A stretch of 34,751 nucleotides of DNA, from positions 1-34,751 of the forward strand of contig CALUKF010000034.1 in assembly GCA_944321145.1 (NCBI GenBank), written 5' to 3'. Position numbers and translations under genes: made by a program. Each line of letters opens with the position of its first letter. The first letter of the stretch is position 1. Origin of the DNA: an uncultured Odoribacter sp. (lineage in GTDB: Bacteria; Bacteroidota; Bacteroidia; Bacteroidales; Marinifilaceae). This document shows positions 1 to 8,600 of this stretch, one piece after another. The notes under the pieces are model-generated. The model had not been told where the DNA came from. It worked only from the letters and a program-made list of their open reading frames with translations, and searched no databases.

Positions 1-854
1 ATCAGCCGCTTGCCCGTAGTCAGCAACTCCTCCCCTGCCACCTTCACCAACGCCTCCACCCGGTCGTGCAGGAACATGCCGTTCTTCACCCACCACACAG
101 GCTTCTCCGCAAAATATTCCATCAAATCCGTATGCTTGAGATGCCCCTCCTCCGCATTCCCGCTCAAATCGGGGACAATCGACACCTGCTCTGCCAACTG
201 GTCGGACAACTGCGTCTCCACATCAAAAAAGCGGAGCGTTTCCACCTCATCGCCAAAGAAATCAATGCGCACAGGCCGTTCCTCTGCATAAGAATAAACA
301 TCCACAATGCTCCCGCGGATGGAAAATTGTCCGGGCTCATACACGAAATCGCTCCGTTCAAACCCGTACTCCACGAGCAGGTTCTCGACAAAAGAAATCG
401 AAAGCCTGTCGCCCCGCCTGACGGTCATCGACATATTGCCCAGCACCTCCTTGTCCACCACCTGCTCCGCCAAGGCTTCGGGATAGGTCACCAGCATCTC
501 CACCGCCCCGTTGGAAATATTGTTCAATACCTCCGTACGCACCAGCACCGAGTCGTTGTCCTTCTCCTCCTCCTTCACCATCCGCCGGTAGGACGAGGGC
601 AGGAACGCCACCCGCTTGCTCTCCACGAAAGTAATCAAGTCATTATAAAAATACGCCGCCTCCTCGCGGTCATCCAATACCACCACCTGCATCGCCGGCA
701 ATTTCGCGCGTACAGCCCCCGCGAGCAATGCCGTCACCGAACCCGCATTGCCCACCAATCGCAACTTCCTGTCCGCTGACGTCTCCAAACGGGCGACCAA
801 CCGTCCCACAACCTTTGCAGACAGGTATTTCCGTAACAAATCTTTCGTATCCAA
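1..854 (-). CDS. mfd: Transcription-repair coupling factor Mfd, N-terminal part (partial, runs off left edge)
   Basis: Mfd is the ATP-driven translocase that removes RNA polymerase stalled at DNA lesions and recruits UvrA. The 284 visible codons match the UvrB-like N-terminal region of the family: a segment reading FLPSSYRRM, then VTYPEALAEQVV, then GFERSDFVYEPGQFSIRGS followed by IVDVYSY, and then RIDFFGDEVETLRFFD. No stop interrupts the frame to the window edge, so the translocase and RNAP-binding domains lie outside. The start is a TTG at 852-854 (MDTKDLLRKYL...): an in-frame stop lies six codons upstream and no ATG is available. An AGGA stretch precedes the TTG and a -7 box lies about 30 bases upstream, both supporting it. 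Identification is confident; the TTG start is an inference. Confidence 0.9.
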   Translation of the reverse strand, partial: MDTKDLLRKYLSAKVVGRLVARLETSADRKLRLVGNAGSVTALLAGAVRAKLPAMQVVVLDDREEAAYFYNDLITFVESKRVAFLPSSYRRMVKEEEKDNDSVLVRTEVLNNISNGAVEMLVTYPEALAEQVVDKEVLGNMSMTVRRGDRLSISFVENLLVEYGFERSDFVYEPGQFSIRGSIVDVYSYAEERPVRIDFFGDEVETLRFFDVETQLSDQLAEQVSIVPDLSGNAEEGHLKHTDLMEYFAEKPVWWVKNGMFLHDRVEALVKVAGEELLTTGKRL

Positions 855-880
855 TTTGTCTTTTCCTTTTTATGTCACCG

Positions 881-888
881 CAAAGATA
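881..888 (-). promoter_or_regulatory. Probable -7 box of the mfd promoter (TATCTTTG)
   Basis: On the minus strand this reads TATCTTTG, an exact match to the Bacteroidota -7 consensus TAnnTTTG. Transcription would start near 874, giving a leader of about 20 bases before the TTG start of mfd. No convincing -33 TTTG is seen upstream, where the DNA is a C/G-rich tract, so this is a -7-only prediction. Confidence 0.5.
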
Positions 889-926
889 GTTTTTTCTTCC
901 CATATCCCCCTCCCCCCGCCCCCAAA

Positions 927-1048
927 ACTTTCATCGTCGAGGTGCAGAACACCCGCGAAATCTAATTCAATGCCGTCCCCCCCTGGAAGAATGGGTGCGC
1001 TACCTGAAATCTGGCATCATCTTCCTGTGTAGACTTATGGACTTTTAA
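927..1048 (+). pseudogene. Decayed fragment resembling an Rpn/PD-(D/E)XK nuclease-family transposase
   Basis: Forward translation from 927 gives TFIVEVQNTREI, a stop codon (963-965), and FNAVPP in the same frame. A +1 shift at a run of seven C (977-983) then gives LEEWVRYLKSGII, ending at a stop at 1046-1048. IVEVQN resembles the catalytic E-x-Q segment of Rpn-type (PDDEXK_2) proteins, and LEEWVRYLKSG resembles a conserved segment found further along in the same proteins. The pieces are far closer together than in an intact protein of roughly 300 residues, so most of the gene has been deleted. The stop, the frameshift at a homopolymer and the deletion all point to a dead relic. The match is by eye on short segments, so confidence is moderate. 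Confidence 0.45.
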
Positions 1049-1055
1049 AACATCC

Positions 1056-1218
1056 GAGGAGTATCCGGGAGGTATCTCCGGAGTATCTCTGATGCGCCAA
1101 TTTGGTTAAAGGTTGCTTGAACATTGGTTTACGGTTCAATGAATACGTCAACCATAGGGCAACCTTACGTCAACCATACTGGAAAAGCGGAGATACTCCC
1201 CGGATACTCCCCAGATAG
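1056..1218. repeat. Imperfect large palindrome built of 11-bp units
   Basis: Four consecutive blocks each repeat with an 11-base step. Block 1 has units at 1056, 1067 and 1078 (GAGGAGTATCC, GGGAGGTATCT, CCGGAGTATCT). Block 2 starts at 1102, 1113 and 1124 (TTGGTTAAAGG, TTGCTTGAACA, TTGGTTTACGG). Block 3 starts at 1145, 1156 and 1167 (ACGTCAACCAT, AGGGCAACCTT, ACGTCAACCAT). Block 4 starts at 1191 and 1202 (AGATACTCCCC, GGATACTCCCC). Block 4 is the reverse complement of block 1, and block 3 partly that of block 2 (for example AAGGTTGC at 1109-1116 against GCAACCTT at 1159-1166). The whole region could therefore fold as one long hairpin or cruciform. No coding potential is apparent. Confidence 0.75.
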
Positions 1219-1290
1219 TGTTTAGATAAAGGAACTATAGGATTTTAGTTACTTTTTGATAATCAAAGAGTAGCGTGGATAACGGCAATA

Positions 1291-1670
1291 TTAACCTATT
1301 GCCTGCCAGTCGTCAATGGTGCCGGTATCTTCTGCGGGTTTCAAGTAATCGGAAGCGACGGCGGTCAGGAAGCCCTCTTTCACTTCGCCATTCGGGAAAT
1401 CCAACAGGAAAGTGTTGCGGCGCATGTTGTAGTCCTTGATGGTCAGGTAGCCGCTCTGGTAAATCATCGGCAAAGGCATCTCCGCCGTTGCCTTGAGCGG
1501 TCTGCCGTGATTTTCCATGCCGGATGGCTGCCGTACATCTCCTCCCAAGTTGCCAGGTAACGCTCAATCTTGTCTTCCAACAAACCTTCTTTCGTGAAGT
1601 TTCCCCCACTGAAATCCACATGGAATATCGGGTATTTCATAACAAAGCATGTTTTATATTCTAAAAACAA
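1291..1670 (-). pseudogene. Remnant of an AAA-ATPase-like / PD-(D/E)XK superfamily protein
   Basis: Two reading frames hold separated pieces of one protein family. The upstream piece (about 1640 to 1510) reads KYPIFHVDFSGGNFTKEGL, then LATWEEMYGSHPA and KITADR, as found just after the Walker A region of Bacteroidota AAA-ATPase-like proteins with a C-terminal PD-(D/E)XK nuclease domain. The downstream piece, in another frame and ending at 1291, reads MPLPMIYQSGYLTIKDYN followed by FLLDFPNGEVKEGFL, which lies a few hundred residues further on in intact members of about 520 residues. The Walker A N-terminus, the middle (including Walker B) and the nuclease domain are all missing. This is a gene broken by an internal deletion plus loss of both ends. 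Intact relatives are often multicopy in these genomes, so it may derive from a paralogue. Confidence 0.75.
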
Positions 1671-1678
1671 AGATACAA

Positions 1679-1709
1679 AGAAAAACGGAATCCTATTTGA
1701 GGATTCCGT
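1679..1709 (-). terminator. Rho-independent terminator of the susCD1 operon
   Basis: A perfect 9-bp stem (ACGGAATCC at 1685-1693, GGATTCCGT at 1701-1709) with a 7-base loop is followed on the minus strand by TTTTCTTTG. It lies about 90 bases past the stop of the PKD-like gene and is oriented to end that leftward operon. The bases from 1710 to 1795 hold nothing else recognisable. Confidence 0.8.
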
Positions 1710-1795
1710 TCATCGGCATATTGATAGCCATTAAGGTATAAGAGTTATATTAGAATTTTTCCGGTACCAATAATTCTAATTCCATATCAGAAAAA

Positions 1796-3304
1796 TTATT
1801 CATCTCCCAACCAAAGAGCATAACGAGCAAAACCTTTGCCGGAAAAAATCTTAGGATTCGGATCCAATTGAGGAGTTAATTTGCTTGGATCTGACAATTC
1901 AAAGCGGTAAAGTTTCCACCCTTCAGTGCCATTTGTAAGCACCAACAAATAATTGTAATACCCCTCGCTTCCCAATGAAGAGAAAAGGGGCATGATTTGC
2001 TGCATCCAAGTGATTGTTTCGCCTTGTGGGAAAGGATATAAGCTACCCGAAGATTCAAACATGTCAGCATCATTTACTTGACAATATTGTAATTGGTTGC
2101 CTTTGGCAAACCAAATATAATTCTCTGCATGTGCTGCATAAACATCGGCTTGAACCAATTGGCTATCGCTAGAAAGCTCAATAAACCTATTCAATGAAGA
2201 CTCAGATGCTTTAAAGGTAATATCAGCCAAATAAGAAATAGTACCTTCACGCATCAAAGCATATGCGTTAATTGCACTAGAAGCTGGTATTCCTCTTTGC
2301 AAAAGATGCAACATTTCCAATTGCTTACCTTTTGTTTCTGGCAAATCGGACAATGACAAATAAGGCTGAAGATTGATCGAATTCATTACTGTAGCAACAA
2401 ATGTATTGGCAGACATATCATAAGCATAAATGTCGTACCAACATTCCACCCATTCTGAAAAAAGATTCTCTGAACCCAATTTAGCTGCCCCGAACTTCCC
2501 AATGCTCCCAGAGGAACCAGAAGAGTGAATAGCCCCGTTATTCATCAAGTAAGGACCTACGCCTAAATCATTGCAATAATACAGATTGCTTGGTGCAACC
2601 ACATCTGGAGCAGTATAAAACTGTTCGTTGCCACGTTTGTAAAGTGTCAAATCACTGGCATCTAGCGTAATCATATCTTCACTGCTTAAAAGATGCCAAA
2701 CTGATAATCCCTCCTCCAAAGACAAAGTTCCATCTTCATTTTCAGTTTGATGAGTATAACTTCCATCTTGATAAGCAATTTTTACGGCAGTACCAGACAA
2801 AGGACTTATTCCTTTTTCTGCCAATAGATTTTCCCGTACCCTTTCATCTGGATATATAAAGTCTACATCCGTCGTATTATTTTCCTCATTCAAAACCAGA
2901 TATCCAGAACTAAATTCTGCAATACTGCGGAAAGTGATTTTCTTGTTTACAAAAACACCCGTCTTTTTTTCCTTGACTTCAAATACTAAAGCACGAGTTT
3001 CTCCAACAGCGTATTCCATCTTAAAAGTCAAATTACGCTCTCTCCCCAAGGTATCACGAAGTGAGTATCCAATATTTCCAACAGGATAGCTATACCACGT
3101 AAATTCATAATTTTCTTCATCCCCTAAGCCTTTAATTTCAGGCTTCAAAGAAATTGTTTCTAAAATTTTAAAAGTCGTGTCAGACAAGCCGGATATTTCT
3201 ATCGGCAATATAGTTTCCGGATCCTTATAATTATAATTTCCGGGATCATCCACGCATGCTACGCATAATAAAAGGATCAGCATGCAAAATACATTATTTC
3301 TCAT
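1796..3304 (-). CDS. PKD-like family surface lipoprotein of a SusCD locus
   Basis: This 502-residue protein has a lipoprotein signal peptide (LLLCVAC, lipid Cys at residue 17). It is followed by DPGNYNYKDPETI and an Ig/PKD-like start with the segment YEFTWYSY, typical of the PKD-like lipoproteins that end many Bacteroidota SusC-SusD-DUF4843 operons. The remainder, with motifs such as SSGYLVLNEE and KIFSGKGFARYAL, may be a propeller-like repeat fold, but I cannot assign a reaction. It probably sits on the cell surface with the SusCD complex and helps capture the substrate. It is the last gene of the operon, 17 bases behind the DUF4843 gene, and a terminator follows. It is AT-rich like the three genes upstream. 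Family assignment is fairly sure; the function is inference. Confidence 0.75.
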   Translation of the reverse strand: MRNNVFCMLILLLCVACVDDPGNYNYKDPETILPIEISGLSDTTFKILETISLKPEIKGLGDEENYEFTWYSYPVGNIGYSLRDTLGRERNLTFKMEYAVGETRALVFEVKEKKTGVFVNKKITFRSIAEFSSGYLVLNEENNTTDVDFIYPDERVRENLLAEKGISPLSGTAVKIAYQDGSYTHQTENEDGTLSLEEGLSVWHLLSSEDMITLDASDLTLYKRGNEQFYTAPDVVAPSNLYYCNDLGVGPYLMNNGAIHSSGSSGSIGKFGAAKLGSENLFSEWVECWYDIYAYDMSANTFVATVMNSINLQPYLSLSDLPETKGKQLEMLHLLQRGIPASSAINAYALMREGTISYLADITFKASESSLNRFIELSSDSQLVQADVYAAHAENYIWFAKGNQLQYCQVNDADMFESSGSLYPFPQGETITWMQQIMPLFSSLGSEGYYNYLLVLTNGTEGWKLYRFELSDPSKLTPQLDPNPKIFSGKGFARYALWLGDE

Positions 3305-3321
3305 GGTTTTTAATTCTATTA

Positions 3322-4071
3322 TTATTCAAAACTTACCGGTTCATCACCATCCATCAAAGTTGGGTGAGTTGCATTATATTCTTCCAAACGTTGAATAGCC
3401 AACGTTTTTAAATAATAGGCATAGTCATAGTCTCCCAAATATTCTTCAAAATCAAAATCCGCAGAAATGTAATTAATAATAAACCACATTTTTGTAGAAC
3501 TCCAATCGCCAAATGCGACAGACCAAGAACGCCATTCAGAAGGTTCAGAAGCCATTGCTGTAATCTTGACCGTAAACTCTGATTCATCATTGATTCCTAC
3601 TTTAAAATTTTCATTTTCGGCAATTTTCATATCCAATCGCACTTCTGCATCATCTAATAACGGATCTCCTCGCAAAACAATCAATGGCATATAATAACGC
3701 ACGGCACCTGCCGGTATCGTCATGAGTTGTTTCATCTCATCGGATTCAAAACTCACATAATGTTTTCCAGGTATCGCCGCATTCACAGAATCCAAATTGG
3801 TCTGCTCTAAAGAAAAAGCACGCGGTTGATCAGAAGTTAGTCCCATTGTCTCAATTACAATATAGACCGTATCCCGTTGTTGGTCTTCAGGCAAAACAAA
3901 AAAGGAATAGGATAGCGAGTCAAATTGCCTAAAAGCAGGCACATGGTCATAATCCACGCCATTCATGAAAAATAAGCGCGGGTCATTTTCGTAGCTTAAA
4001 ACATTTTGTTTCTGACATCCTACGAATACTGCCAACAATGACAGCAATAATATATAACCTATATTTTTCAT
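3322..4071 (-). CDS. DUF4843 domain lipoprotein
   Basis: This 249-residue protein begins with a lipoprotein signal (LLAVFVGC, Cys 19) and continues with VLSYENDPRLFFMNG, then the all-beta pattern of DUF4843 proteins: FSLEQTNLDSV, PGKHYVSFESDE, and PLIVLRGDPLLDDAEVRLDM. Near the C-terminus it carries WRSWSVAFGDWSSTKMWFI, where the family normally ends. DUF4843 proteins are accessory surface lipoproteins encoded directly after susD in Bacteroidota, and their biochemical role is unknown to me. The gene lies 21 bases after susD1 and 17 before the PKD-like gene, so it should be co-transcribed and likely belongs to the same outer-membrane complex. Confidence 0.75.
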   Translation of the reverse strand: MKNIGYILLLSLLAVFVGCQKQNVLSYENDPRLFFMNGVDYDHVPAFRQFDSLSYSFFVLPEDQQRDTVYIVIETMGLTSDQPRAFSLEQTNLDSVNAAIPGKHYVSFESDEMKQLMTIPAGAVRYYMPLIVLRGDPLLDDAEVRLDMKIAENENFKVGINDESEFTVKITAMASEPSEWRSWSVAFGDWSSTKMWFIINYISADFDFEEYLGDYDYAYYLKTLAIQRLEEYNATHPTLMDGDEPVSFE

Positions 4072-4092
4072 ATCATATTATATTTTATGTTA

Positions 4093-5595
4093 TCAATCAA
4101 ATATGGTTTGACTATCCGGAAGCGGAATTTGGAATGCCCATTCTTCTGGAAACGTCACACTACCGAAGTTCGTGCTAGTTGTAGGGTATTGCACGCCGGC
4201 ATAATCATTGCCATGCTTTTTGTAATAAAAAAATGCTTGTCCTTCACCCATAAATTCTTTACGCCATTCTCTTTCCAAATAGGTCGCTATATCCGTACCA
4301 ACATTAAATCGGTCGTACCAAGTTTCAGGTAAAGCTCTTGACTGGCAGAATGTAACCCAATAAGGTCTCACTGCACCTTGGTCTAAATCTTCAAATAAAA
4401 TCAAATACATTTCTGCCAAACGTAATACCGGTACTTGAGTAGAAGCCTCAATTGCATCGCTACCCGTATATTTCAAAAAATGCCAGCGACTATTGCGGAA
4501 TTGCCAATATGTACCATTACCATAACGGATATCATTGGTTGTATTTTCATAGACATTTTGAATGAACGGATATTTGCTTGCACTGCTTACATTAAAAGGA
4601 ACCAATGTGGCATTTTCGTCTTTAAATAAAGGCTGCACAATAGTTTGAAGTTTAGGAACATCCACACCGAAAAGATGTTCACTCAAAAAAACCAAATTTT
4701 GCTCATAATCTGCTGATGAGCTATAATCTGTTCCATTCGTCAGCCTGAATTTTTCAGAGTTAATTACCTCTTGTGCATATTTTACTGCATTTTCTTTATC
4801 CCCAATCCAATGATAATAACGAGCTTTTGCACCTTTTACCGCATATAAATTAAATCGTACCTGACGATAAAATTGCCATTCATCATTGGGTTTTTCCATG
4901 TCACTACCAAAATCAGATGTCGGATTATTTAAATGTTGATTATCGGCATTTACCAATGGATCATTTTTTAGCAATTCCTCCGCCGCATTTAAATCACGAA
5001 TAATCTTTGAGCAAACTTCATCATAAGTCAATGTTCTAAATAAAGAAGGGTCTTTTGACAATTCTTCTGCATAAGGGATGGCTGCTTTACTGCCTGCTGC
5101 CTCATCAGGAACAGGCCCAAACAAACGAAGCAACTCTAAGTGCAAAAAGCCTCTTAATCCCAAAACTTCACCTTTTATTAAATCATAATTGCCATTTTGG
5201 AACAAATTTTTATCGGCATCGATATGCCCCAAAATATCATTCAAATGTGCAATTGCACGATAATAAGCTTTATAAATATTTTCAATGAGTGCTTCTGCCT
5301 GAGCATTCTCGAAATCCCAATTGTAAATATAATAATCAACAGTACGGATAGTCGTATTCTCAGGAACCCATGTATGCAATAGTAATTCTGGGAAATACAT
5401 TGTCATGTTCTTTCCATACAAATCCTCTGAAGCTAATTGAATATAGACACCATTCAGCACTTCTTTGTACCCATTTTCTGTCTCATATTCTATTTCCTGC
5501 TTTAATTCTGTTCGAGGATTCACATCCAACCAATCGCTACATCCCATGCATGCGATCAAAGCTAAACCTATGATATATTTAAATTTAGTTTTCAT
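4093..5595 (-). CDS. SusD/RagB family nutrient-binding outer-membrane lipoprotein
   Basis: SusD-type lipoproteins form the lid over the paired SusC channel and bind the substrate. This 500-residue protein has a lipoprotein signal (LALIACMGC, Cys 19). The classic SusD start DWLDVNPRTELKQE follows, with the N-terminal helical segment GYKEVLNGVYIQLAS and the TPR-like core (RGFLHLELLRLFGPVP; VLRLAEMYLILFEDL). The C-terminal region has EWRKEFMGEGQAFFYYKKHG and ends FPEEWAFQIPLPDSQ, as in the RagB branch. Length and ends are normal for the family. It starts 19 bases after susC1. The substrate cannot be read from the sequence; no glycoside hydrolase or peptidase gene accompanies it. Confidence 0.92.
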   Translation of the reverse strand: MKTKFKYIIGLALIACMGCSDWLDVNPRTELKQEIEYETENGYKEVLNGVYIQLASEDLYGKNMTMYFPELLLHTWVPENTTIRTVDYYIYNWDFENAQAEALIENIYKAYYRAIAHLNDILGHIDADKNLFQNGNYDLIKGEVLGLRGFLHLELLRLFGPVPDEAAGSKAAIPYAEELSKDPSLFRTLTYDEVCSKIIRDLNAAEELLKNDPLVNADNQHLNNPTSDFGSDMEKPNDEWQFYRQVRFNLYAVKGAKARYYHWIGDKENAVKYAQEVINSEKFRLTNGTDYSSSADYEQNLVFLSEHLFGVDVPKLQTIVQPLFKDENATLVPFNVSSASKYPFIQNVYENTTNDIRYGNGTYWQFRNSRWHFLKYTGSDAIEASTQVPVLRLAEMYLILFEDLDQGAVRPYWVTFCQSRALPETWYDRFNVGTDIATYLEREWRKEFMGEGQAFFYYKKHGNDYAGVQYPTTSTNFGSVTFPEEWAFQIPLPDSQTIFD

Positions 5596-5614
5596 ATTCC
5601 TATTCTATTATTCA

Positions 5615-8600
5615 TTAAAATCGAACCAATAAAGACAACGAAAATTTTCGTGAAAACGGATAATTCAAACCTCGTTCCTGTTTAATTGTAGATATACGGA
5701 ATGCGTCCTCCATATATCCCGTCAGGCTTAAATATGATATACGCAAATTTCGTTTCAACCAGTCGTTTTGCCATTCATAACCCAACGACAATGAGGTGCA
5801 TTCTAATGTATTTTCATCCATCACGAAGCGTGAAGATGCTTGGGTCGATGTAAAATCCCGAATACTTTTATATGAAGCCCTCACACCTGGCGTTTGCCAC
5901 CTATCATAATAAGCCCGGCGATCTGCATTTTCATAAGGCAAAATATTTTCCACCTTATTCACCAAAGTTGTATTATACATTTGTCCGCCTAAACGATAAC
6001 TAAAAATTGCATTGAATGTCATCCCTTTCCAACGCAACAAAGTATTTAAATTTCCCCACACTTTCGGTTCTTCAATACCACAAGGCACTTTATCTGCTGC
6101 ATCCCATGTATAAGTCAATGAACCATCACGTTTTACAAAGATTTCTTGTCCATTGCTTGGGTCTATGCCCAACGAAGGCACGACAAAAATAGTATTCATA
6201 GATTGACCTTCCTCGTACAAGAAACTGGGATTCGCACTATCTTCTTCCAGCATTTGCTCATTCAAAAACTGCAAGGAGTTAGAAATTTCTTTGATTTCAT
6301 TCTTATTACGTGCCAACATTCCACCTATAGACCAAAACAATTCACGTTCTGTATCACGAATCAAATAAGCATTCAAATTTAATTCCACGCCGCGATTCAT
6401 CACTTTCCCTACATTAGCTTTGTAAGTATCAAAACCACTGGATGAAGGCAATGTAATGTCAGACAATAAATCATCCGTCATTTTGTGATAAAAATCGGCG
6501 TTCAAATGCACTCTGCCTTGAAACAGTTCCAACTCAACCCCCAAATCCAATTGATGTGTCATCTGCCATCCCAAATCCGAATTTCCCAATGCCATTAAAT
6601 AAACACCATGCCACCCTTTATATACATCGCTGCCGAAAGATTTAAAAGTTGTCATGGCTTGATAAGGATTAAATTCTTGAGAACCAGATGTACCGTATGA
6701 AATTCTTAAACGCGCAGTATTCAATACTTTTTTTGCGCCCATAAAATGCTCATTATGAATATTCCAACCAGCTCCGATAGACCAAAAAGGTGCAAAACGG
6801 CTATCAGCACCAAACTTAGAAGAACCATCTAACTTACCGGAAAGATCTACAAAATAACGTCGATCGTATGTATAATTCGCATTTACGATTCCCCCCATCC
6901 TCCTTGAAATACCTTCATCGCCATAAGGAGCACCCTCTTTTTCATACATTGTTGCCGCTCCTAAAAAGTCCATATTTGCATTGGAGATACCCTCTGCAGT
7001 CATTTCATAATACTCTGTCCGTTCTTCAGCAAAATTATATCCAGCTCCTACATACAACTGATGCTTTTCTGCAAACGTCTTAGAATAATTCAGCGTAAAA
7101 TCTGCTTCATAACTAAAATTATCTCCCGTACCATATGTATAAGTTCCTTCTCTCCCGAGATCATCACCGGCATAACTATCGAATTTTGTATTCTCTGCTG
7201 GAACGTATACATCTGTACGATTTGACTGTGAAGTAACCCCAATACGTCCTCTGAAAAACAATTCTGGCAAAATATTCCATTCTATGGCAAAATTATTCTG
7301 AATCTGAGTATATTGTGTTTCATTAAGAGAGGGTAACAAAGCATTCCATAATGGATTATATACTGTATTTACGCTATTCACGCCCAAGCCAGCATAAGTC
7401 TGTTCATCCTCTAATTTCTTTAACAAATTACCTTCATCGTCATAAGGTTTCCAATAGGAATTTACGGATGCAAAATCACTGAATGTACCATAAGGTGAAT
7501 TCTTTGACTTATTGAAAGACACCATTAAATCATTTTGAAAAGTCACATTTTTATACCTGTAAGATAAAAAAACATCTCCATTAAAAGTATTTCTGTCAGA
7601 ACCTTTCATTGCACCTGCCACATTATTATAAGCAATACTTGCAGCATAACGAAGTTCCTCTGTACCACCTTCAAGGCGCAAACTATGACGATGTCCGACA
7701 CCTGTTCGTACCGGATATTTTAACCAATAAGTATTCACCCCTCGCTCTACTTCACGCAAACGATAATTATACAGCTCTATTAATTCCTGTTCGTTATCAG
7801 CCCGATCGTATTCATACAAACCAGCAGCTTTCTCATAAGCCAACTTTTCCCTTGCATTCATCAAATTGTATGAACTCAAGTCTGGTGCTTCAATATTCAT
7901 ACTTCCTTTATAGGTAATCTGTAATTTACCCGGTTCAGGCTTTTTAGTAGTAATCACAACCACTCCGTTTGCTCCACGAGTACCATACATTGCTGTCGCA
8001 CTCGCATCCTTCAACAAAGTGATGCTTTCTACTTGATTTTCGTCTAAATCCATCATCCGCTCCAGACTGATTTCAAAACCATCCATAACAAATAATGGTA
8101 AATTAGGCGATGATGATTGATTACGAGAATCAGACTGCAAATCCCTCATACTCACATTCAAGCTAGAATTACCACGAACTGTAATATCCGGCAACTTGTT
8201 CGGGTCAGAACCGATTTCTATATTCTCCACGATATTGAAACTCGGGTCAATATTCCGGATAGAATTCAAAATATTACGATTTCCTACCCTCTGCAAATCT
8301 TTCGATGTAATGGTCGTTACCGCACCTGTATAGCTTTCCTTAGGCTTGGTAAAGATACCCGTCACCACTACTTCGTCCATCTCTGCTGCCTCTTCTTGCA
8401 TCACGACATTGATTTCTGTGCGGTCGCCAACCTGTTCCTCCCTGGCTTTCATGCCCAGCATGGAGAATACCAGCGTGTAATTCCCCTTCGGCAGCGAGAG
8501 CGCGTAGTTGCCATCCATGTCTGTCGCCGTGCCCACCGTTGTGCCCTTCAGCACGACAGCGACACCCGGCAGGGGCTGCCCATGCTCATCTTTCACCACG

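Noticed and set aside
66-779. Long forward open frame of 237 codons opposite mfd
   Set aside because: It is rich in His, Arg and Leu, has no family resemblance, and lies antisense to a clear Mfd coding frame.
900-925. C/G-rich tract upstream of mfd as a possible regulatory structure
   Set aside because: It is a simple poly-C/poly-G run without a pairing partner or recognisable motif.
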